Below the pieces are notes generated by a model that searched no databases, had not been told where the DNA came from, and saw only the letters and a list, made by a program, of their open reading frames with translations. From an uncultured Pseudomonas sp. (lineage in GTDB: Bacteria > Pseudomonadota > Gammaproteobacteria > Pseudomonadales > Pseudomonadaceae), in NCBI RefSeq assembly GCF_946885885.1, contig NZ_CAMPHN010000054.1, positions 1 to 25,312 on the forward strand: 25,312 nucleotides of DNA. The letters are read 5' to 3'. Positions 20,544-25,312 of this stretch are shown here, piece after piece. Positions within the stretch are counted from its first letter, which is position 1. Every line of letters starts with the position of its first letter. Both the position numbers and the translations under genes were made by a program.

Positions 20544-21653
20544 TTAACGACCCACCCGCGCCATCCGTTCCGCAACACGATTCAACTGTGCCTGGTCGGC
20601 ATTTTGCCAACCGCCTTTCACGCAATACTCGGCTGTCATATAGCTCAAGAAATTGCGGCGAATATTTGGCTCCAATTGCCACTGAGGAAATTGATTGACG
20701 GCATCGATCAACTCCTCGGCGCTATCGGCATGCATGACCAGACCAGGGATATTGAAGAATGCCTGCCCCAGCGTTAGCACCGGTTTATCCAACAGGATGC
20801 TCTCCAAACCCACGGTGGAGTTCAGAGTAATGACGAACTGGCTCGACTCGATCAGCTCCTGCGTGCTGTTGCCATTGGCGAACAGCACACGCTCGCTGGT
20901 GCGCCGGTGTAAATCCGGGTAGGACTCGCGACTGGCCGGGTGTTCCTTGAACACCACGGTAATACCAGTCTCACGGCTCAGACGCTCACCCACTGCGAAC
21001 AACTCGCGCATATCGCTGATCCAGGGTGAAAACAAACGCACCTGGGTGTCGCGATCATCCTGAAAAGGGATGAATATGTAGCGCTCGGGCAACAGGATCG
21101 GTGTCAGTCCGGTATTGCGCGGTTTGCGCGGAATCAAATTGATCCGGGTACCGGAGTCATCGGTTCTTGCTTGATAGTCCCGGTAGAACGAGGCCTCGCG
21201 AGGTACCGAATTACGATAATTGACCCCCTTCGAATCCAGAGTCGTGGTATCTGGCAATAAACCGTTTTCAAAGAAAAAGGTTTGGCAATTATCGGGCAAT
21301 AATGACAACAGCAATTGGCAATAACGATGCGAGCCATTCCACATGGCAATATTGAGCGGCTGCTCGCGCCCCAACAAAGCCTGCACGCGCAACGCTACCC
21401 AGGCCAACTCCACACGCAGCAGAAGCCGGTATAAAACACCGTCGTACTTGCGTTTGATCCGCCGTTCGCGACATTTCTCTGCAATCAACTGTGGCCAATC
21501 GATGCGTTTGGCAACGCGCGACAATTGCCAAGGCCTTGGCCACGGCAGCTTTCCGGGAGTCACCACTTTTCCGTCGAGTTCGGTTTCGTCGAGTAGCCGC
21601 TGGAAATACAGGTGCTGATGTTTGGCTAAAGCGAAGAATAAGACCTTATTCAT
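20544..21653 (-). CDS. KpsS/KpsC-like capsule-type glycosyltransferase
   Basis: A 369-residue protein of the capsule polysaccharide synthesis family (Pfam PF05159, KpsC/KpsS/LipB type), whose characterised members are beta-Kdo transferases acting on lipid or glycan acceptors. Diagnostic stretches: TFFFENGLLPDTTTLDSKGV and NYRNSVPREASFYRDY in the first half; YIFIPFQDDRDTQ, TVVFKEHPASRESYP, then ITLNSTVGLESILLDKPVLT with LGQAFFNIPGL near the C-terminus, the GT-B nucleotide-sugar site. No signal peptide; expected at the cytoplasmic membrane face. GAGG lies 7 bp before the ATG. It is not accompanied by capsule export genes, so I infer that it modifies the LPS core or O-antigen linkage in this strain. 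Sugar donor and acceptor are unknown. Confidence 0.8.
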   Translation of the reverse strand: MNKVLFFALAKHQHLYFQRLLDETELDGKVVTPGKLPWPRPWQLSRVAKRIDWPQLIAEKCRERRIKRKYDGVLYRLLLRVELAWVALRVQALLGREQPLNIAMWNGSHRYCQLLLSLLPDNCQTFFFENGLLPDTTTLDSKGVNYRNSVPREASFYRDYQARTDDSGTRINLIPRKPRNTGLTPILLPERYIFIPFQDDRDTQVRLFSPWISDMRELFAVGERLSRETGITVVFKEHPASRESYPDLHRRTSERVLFANGNSTQELIESSQFVITLNSTVGLESILLDKPVLTLGQAFFNIPGLVMHADSAEELIDAVNQFPQWQLEPNIRRNFLSYMTAEYCVKGGWQNADQAQLNRVAERMARVGR

Positions 21654-21775
21654 TGTCTGGCCTCGACAGATGTCACCGTACCGGTTGCTGCAAGCGCGTA
21701 GATATGTTTAACGACGCCCCGACAGCCTTGAGGGTCGCTATGCGGCGTACCGTTAAAAGGAATGGCTTTCAGCAT
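21650..21775 (-). CDS. Possible 41-residue ORF between glycosyltransferase genes
   Basis: A short frame fills almost exactly the 127-bp gap between two glycosyltransferase genes. Its ATG lies 5 bp after the upstream stop and its TGA overlaps the next ATG (ATGA), the usual form of translational coupling. The product begins MLKAIPFNGTPHSDPQGC and ends TGTVTSVEARQ. No transmembrane segment, signal peptide or familiar motif is seen. It may be a real small protein, a leader that couples translation, or a remnant of an older gene. The Shine-Dalgarno is weak and the frame also stays open upstream, antisense-free but overlapping the previous gene, so chance is possible. Confidence 0.35.
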   Translation of the reverse strand: MLKAIPFNGTPHSDPQGCRGVVKHIYALAATGTVTSVEARQ

Positions 21776-21780
21776 GTCTG

Positions 21781-23061
21781 TTACTGCTCGATGGTGGACG
21801 TGAGTTTTACGCCTGGCGGATCGTTGCTTTCCAGCAATAACGAAAGAGCCTGAGTGCTCCAGGCCAGGCCACCGCAGCCATGCGCAAGGTGATACTCGGC
21901 GAACAGTGTTCCCTGCCGAATGGCTTGCTCTCGATCCTGCTCCACTCGAATGACTGCTTGCTGCAGGGCCTCCCGGCTTGAGATACAGGCACCGAGAAAG
22001 CGTTCTTGGGCAAAAATATCCGGATCCTCGCTGGCGTTCACATAGAGAACCGGGCGACGTGACAGCGCTGCCTCGATCACCGCATTGGACATGATATTTA
22101 CCACCAATGATGCCTGCTCCAGCGCCTCGGCTAGACCGCTGGTGGCCGGTAACACCCTCACATTGGCCAACGCGACTGCGGTCTCGTTCCAGAAAGGGAC
22201 GCGGCTGCGGGGGTGGGCCTTGATCAACACCTGATACTCGGGGTTTTGCTTGGCCCAATCGCGCAGGATCGCGTAAGTGCGCTGATAGCCCGCTTCCTTT
22301 TCCTTATCCGGTCCGACGCCCAGCACCAGCAGCGTGCGCATTGCTGGATCGGCTGGGGCTAGATCGAATGCCCTATCGATCATATGCGAGCCGGCCAACA
22401 CCACCTGCGAGGTCCCAAAACGTAGCGCACGCGCCTGCAGAGCCTCCAGCGAACTCTGACCAAATAGGAAGTAGTAGTCGTAGTCGTTCATCCCCAACCG
22501 GCGCGAGCTCTCAGCCGTCGTCGCATGGGCCAACTGCACCAACAATTTTCGCCGAACATTCAACGACAACCGAAGAAACGGCGCGTAGAGGCTACCGTTT
22601 CGATCATTCAACAGAACCTTGGGCTCATAGCGGGCAACCAGCCATTCGGCATGTGCCGCATAGCCGAAGTAGCGTAACGGCACCCGTTGAGGCGGGCGTT
22701 GGAGCAGGCGCTGACGCACTATATCCGCGAGCTCCAGCAAGGCGGTTTCCAGCAGGGAGTGATCGCGACGCAGCCCCTCGATCAACAGCTTCTTGCGCTG
22801 CATCGCAATGATCTTGGGCGCCGACTGCAGCAATAGAAAATCGCAAGGCTCGCTAGCATAAGACCTAGCTAATCGAGCGCGAGCGCCCAAGCCGAACAGC
22901 CAATCGCGCAGCGCCTCACGGGCAAAACGCAGCCCACTGCCGAGCAATCCATGCCGCTCACGCAGCAACAACCAACGATAACGATCCAGCGCCCGCGCCT
23001 TGGCGGCCCAGGCTCCTGCCGCGGGGATCTCCGGCTGGTTAGCGGTCGCCACGTCAGTCAC
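21781..23061 (-). CDS. Putative GT-B glycosyltransferase/capsule-synthesis-like protein
   Basis: A 426-residue cytoplasmic protein starting at a GTG that overlaps the end of the upstream gene by 8 bp. The N-terminus is Arg/Lys-rich with a short amphipathic region (LRFAREALRDWLFGLGARAR), suggesting membrane association. The first half has YEPKVLLNDRNGSLYAPFLR, LVQLAHATTAESSRRLGMND and YDYYFLFGQSS. The second half has TLLVLGVGPDKEKEAGYQRT, VLIKAHPRSRVPFWN (a K-x-HP motif), and SLVVNIMSNAVIEAALSRRP then VLYVNASEDP, the layout of CDP-glycerol/capsule type GT-B enzymes. I cannot assign donor or acceptor. Its position in the operon points to LPS outer core or O-antigen linkage. A relative at a similar site in P. 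aeruginosa could be PA5001 (Ssg-like), which is memory and not shown. Confidence 0.7.
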   Translation of the reverse strand: MTDVATANQPEIPAAGAWAAKARALDRYRWLLLRERHGLLGSGLRFAREALRDWLFGLGARARLARSYASEPCDFLLLQSAPKIIAMQRKKLLIEGLRRDHSLLETALLELADIVRQRLLQRPPQRVPLRYFGYAAHAEWLVARYEPKVLLNDRNGSLYAPFLRLSLNVRRKLLVQLAHATTAESSRRLGMNDYDYYFLFGQSSLEALQARALRFGTSQVVLAGSHMIDRAFDLAPADPAMRTLLVLGVGPDKEKEAGYQRTYAILRDWAKQNPEYQVLIKAHPRSRVPFWNETAVALANVRVLPATSGLAEALEQASLVVNIMSNAVIEAALSRRPVLYVNASEDPDIFAQERFLGACISSREALQQAVIRVEQDREQAIRQGTLFAEYHLAHGCGGLAWSTQALSLLLESNDPPGVKLTSTIEQ

Positions 23062-24199
23062 CGGCGCGCAAGGGCGCGATCATCGGCAACGCCCAGAATC
23101 GGCGAGTTATAGCTTCATCCGAAAACTGCTCGCGCAACCTCGCTTGCATAGCCTCGGTACAAGCCTGGCGTTGCGCGGCATCCAGTTGCGCCATATGCAG
23201 CAGGCCTTGAGCCAGCGCGTCGTCGTCCGCCAGGGGAAACAGCACGCCGACGCCCTCGACCACTTCGCGCGCGCCGCCACAGGCGGTGGCGAGCAAGGGC
23301 ACGCCGGCGGCCATGGCCTCCAGCAGGACCATGCCGAAAGGTTCGTGATCGGAACTCAAAGCGAAGACATCGAATGCGTTGAAGTAGCGTTTGGCCTCGG
23401 GCACTTGGCCGAGAAACAGCACCTGCTGGCTTATGCCGAGCTCCCTGGCCAGGTCCTTCAGGTGATCGTCCAAACGTCCGCTACCCAATATCGCCAGTAC
23501 GCTGCCAGTGGGAAGCCGAGGCTGGGCCTTGGCGAAGCCGCGGATCAAAGTGGCTTGATCCTTGTCGGGGTGCAGGCGCCCGACGTTGCCGACGATCCAG
23601 GCGTCGGCCGGCAAGCGCAGCTCGTCACGCGCGACCACGCGGCTCAGCTGGCTGGCTTGCAACTGCGCCACATCGATGCGGTTGTGCAACGCCTCGATGC
23701 GCTCGGCCGGCCAGCCGGGGAGACAGCGGCGGATATCGTCGCGCACCGCCTCGGACACACCGAGCAAACTCACGCGACGGCGAAACGCCTGGGCGAACAA
23801 CCGCCGCGGCCAGCGCTGGTAGACGCCGAAGGCGTGATTGACCCCGATGATCGGCAAAGCGGTGGCCAGCGCCGCGATATACAGCGGCTTGAAGCGGTGC
23901 GCGAGGCACAGGGCGAAAGGCCGCGAACGGGCGATCGCATGCAAGTCGCGGATCGCCCGCAGCTTCAGCCCGCGAATATCCTTGGAGCGGTAATCGAGGA
24001 ACAGCACCTCATCGGAGGCACAGCCGGCGACGACCTCCGGATCAGGCGCTCCGGTGAGAAAAACCGTGAGCACCTTGTAGCGGGTGCCGGCGAACAGGCT
24101 GGCGTACTGACGGGCGCAATCCAGAAAAGGCCCGTCATAACCATGGCAAAACTGCAGCACCCATGGTTGCTCGGCCGCTGTCGTCTCAGAGCTGCTCAT
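23054..24199 (-). CDS. wapH: GT4 glycosyltransferase, WapH-like
   Basis: Glycosyltransferase of family GT4 (Glycos_transf_1), 381 residues, cytoplasmic, expected to add a sugar to the LPS core. The acceptor domain begins PWVLQFCHGYDGPFLDCARQ and includes PIIGVNHAFGVYQRWPRR; the donor domain has WIVGNVGRLHPDKDQ, LAILGSGRLDDHLK, VLFLGQVPEAKRYFNAFDVF and the EX7E motif in EPFGMVLLEAMAAGVPLLAT. The symbol rests on the place: P. aeruginosa has the core glucosyltransferase gene wapH directly beside the carbamoyltransferase gene, as here. It overlaps the carbamoyltransferase gene by 14 bp and the following gene by 8 bp, so the operon is tightly packed. The enzyme class is secure, the exact sugar less so. 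Confidence 0.85.
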   Translation of the reverse strand: MSSSETTAAEQPWVLQFCHGYDGPFLDCARQYASLFAGTRYKVLTVFLTGAPDPEVVAGCASDEVLFLDYRSKDIRGLKLRAIRDLHAIARSRPFALCLAHRFKPLYIAALATALPIIGVNHAFGVYQRWPRRLFAQAFRRRVSLLGVSEAVRDDIRRCLPGWPAERIEALHNRIDVAQLQASQLSRVVARDELRLPADAWIVGNVGRLHPDKDQATLIRGFAKAQPRLPTGSVLAILGSGRLDDHLKDLARELGISQQVLFLGQVPEAKRYFNAFDVFALSSDHEPFGMVLLEAMAAGVPLLATACGGAREVVEGVGVLFPLADDDALAQGLLHMAQLDAAQRQACTEAMQARLREQFSDEAITRRFWALPMIAPLRAGD

Positions 24200-25312
24200 A
24201 CCAATCCTTGCCGTCCTTGACCACCAGGATGTCTTCCATGATCAGGTATTGCAGGTCGGAGCCGTAGAACATGTTCAGCGCATCGGTGGGCGAGCAGATC
24301 ATCGGTTCGCCACGACGGTTCAGCGAGGTGTTCAGCGACACGCCGTTACCGGTGAGTTTCTCCAGTTCGAGCATCATGTCGTAGTAGCGCGGGTTGTATT
24401 CGCGCTTGAGCACCTGGGCGCGCGAGGTGCCGTCTTCGTGCACCACTTCGCTGACGCGGGTCTTCCACTCTTCATTGACTTCGAAGGTGAAGGTCATGAA
24501 CGGGCTTGGATGGTCGACCTTGAGCATCTGCGGGCCGACGGTGTCGAGCATCGACGGGCAGAAGGGGCGCCAGCGTTCGCGGAACTTGATCTGTTCGTTG
24601 ATGCGGTCGGCCACACCCGGAATGCTCGGGCAACCGATGATCGAGCGACCGCCGAGGGCGCGCGGGCCGAACTCCATACGGCCCTGGAACCAGGCCACCG
24701 GATTGCCCTCGACCATGATCTTGGCGATGCGCTGCGGCATGTTGTCGATTTGCTTGAACACCGGCTTGCTCGGGTGGCGGGCGCAGGCGGCGATCACGTC
24801 TTCGTTGGAGTAGGACGGACCGAGGTAGACGTGCTCCATCTTCTCCACCGGGACGCCCCGCTGGTGCGACACATAGGCCGCGGCACCGACCGCGGTGCCT
24901 GCATCGCCGGAAGCGGGTTGGACGAATAGCTCCTTCACATCGTCGCGGGCGATGATCTTCTGGTTCAGCTTGACGTTCAGCGCGCAGCCGCCGGCGAAGG
25001 CAATCTTGCCGGTCTCGCGGATGATGTCGCCCAGGTAGTGCTCCATCATCTGCAGCGCCAGCTTCTCGAACAGCGCCTGCATGCTGGCGGCGTAGTGAAT
25101 GTACGGATCATCGGCGATATCGCCGACGCGCTTGGGGCCCAGCCACTCGATCAGTTTCTTCGAGAAATAGAAGCCCTTGCCGTTCTCTTTGTAACGACGC
25201 AGGCCGATGACGTTGGCGTACTCGGTGTTGATGACCAGCTCGCCATTTTCGAACTTAGCCAGGCGCGAGAAATCGTACTTGCTGGCATCGCCATAAGGCG
25301 CCATGCCCATGA
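24186..25312 (-). CDS. wapO: LPS core carbamoyltransferase, NodU/CmcH family (5' end outside window)
   Basis: The frame enters from the window edge, so the N-terminal part is missing; the first Met seen, in MGMAPYGDASKYDF, is an internal family motif and not the start. About 375 residues are visible of a family usually near 580. They include the end of the Kae1-like carbamoyl-adenylate domain (GKIAFAGGCALNVKLN, VQPASGDAGTAVGAA, YLGPSYSNEDV) and the C-terminal carbamoyltransferase domain (AWFQGRMEFGPRALGGRSII, KFRERWRPFCPSM, NTSLNRRGEPMICSPTDAL). The enzyme uses carbamoyl phosphate and ATP. In Pseudomonas core LPS the inner heptose carries a carbamoyl group, and the corresponding gene beside wapH is called wapO, which is the basis of the symbol. 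The stop lies 14 bp inside wapH. Confidence 0.88.
   Translation of the reverse strand, partial: MGMAPYGDASKYDFSRLAKFENGELVINTEYANVIGLRRYKENGKGFYFSKKLIEWLGPKRVGDIADDPYIHYAASMQALFEKLALQMMEHYLGDIIRETGKIAFAGGCALNVKLNQKIIARDDVKELFVQPASGDAGTAVGAAAYVSHQRGVPVEKMEHVYLGPSYSNEDVIAACARHPSKPVFKQIDNMPQRIAKIMVEGNPVAWFQGRMEFGPRALGGRSIIGCPSIPGVADRINEQIKFRERWRPFCPSMLDTVGPQMLKVDHPSPFMTFTFEVNEEWKTRVSEVVHEDGTSRAQVLKREYNPRYYDMMLELEKLTGNGVSLNTSLNRRGEPMICSPTDALNMFYGSDLQYLIMEDILVVKDGKDWYEQL

Noticed and set aside
23000..24220. 406-codon plus-strand frame over the GT4 gene
   Set aside because: His/Gln/Ala-rich shadow of a gene with clear GT4 motifs.
24186..25310. Start of the carbamoyltransferase at the first visible Met (MGMAPYGD)
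   Set aside because: That motif is internal in NodU/CmcH proteins and the frame stays open to the window edge, so the gene is truncated by the window.

Overview
The window looks like chromosomal DNA from a high-GC gammaproteobacterium of the Pseudomonas group. The evidence is gene content and order. Working from memory, the series parE-yqiA-cpdA-DUF1249-nudF / thiC / tolC / waaA-lysR-SMR-FAD oxidoreductase-aldo/keto reductase / hldE-msbA / kinase-like / waaL / wapH-carbamoyltransferase parallels the PA4966-PA5005 stretch of P. aeruginosa, but several genes are missing or replaced, so this is a relative and not that species. The species cannot be named from sequence reading alone.

Region 1 (1-5183, all minus strand) is a housekeeping operon read from right to left: nudF, a DUF1249 gene, cpdA, yqiA, parE and a secreted phytase/esterase-like protein cut by the window edge. 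Several junctions overlap or nearly abut. Region 2 (5271-9090) holds thiC on the minus strand behind a TPP riboswitch, and tolC on the plus strand. They diverge from a 454-bp intergenic stretch that carries the riboswitch, candidate promoters and two perfect palindromes. tolC ends in a strong hairpin terminator, followed by two families of palindromic interspersed repeats.

Region 3 (9325-15175) holds waaA (Kdo transferase), a LysR regulator divergent from a small multidrug resistance (SMR) transporter, a coupled FAD oxidoreductase/aldo-keto reductase pair, and a conserved unknown protein in which I see a degenerate Nudix box. Three diverged copies of one roughly 85-120 bp GCAAGCT-rich repeat sit between genes in the window, two of them in this region.

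Region 4 (15201-25312) is the lipopolysaccharide region. It has hldE (ADP-heptose precursor), msbA (lipid A-core flippase), a WaaP-like kinase relative that lacks the catalytic Asp, a WaaL-type O-antigen ligase, a KpsS-like capsule-type glycosyltransferase, a possible 41-residue ORF, a second GT-B-like protein, a WapH-like GT4 glycosyltransferase and a core carbamoyltransferase (cut by the window edge). From waaL to the carbamoyltransferase the genes are on the minus strand and overlap or lie within about 20 bp, so they are probably one transcript. Part of this block is visibly richer in A/T and seems to be the variable, strain-specific portion.

I found no CRISPR array, transposase, phage genes, tRNA or rRNA. 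No wholly new system is evident. The best leads are the pseudokinase-like protein, the Nudix-like unknown, the capsule-type enzymes inside the LPS core locus with their small interposed ORF, and the interspersed repeats.
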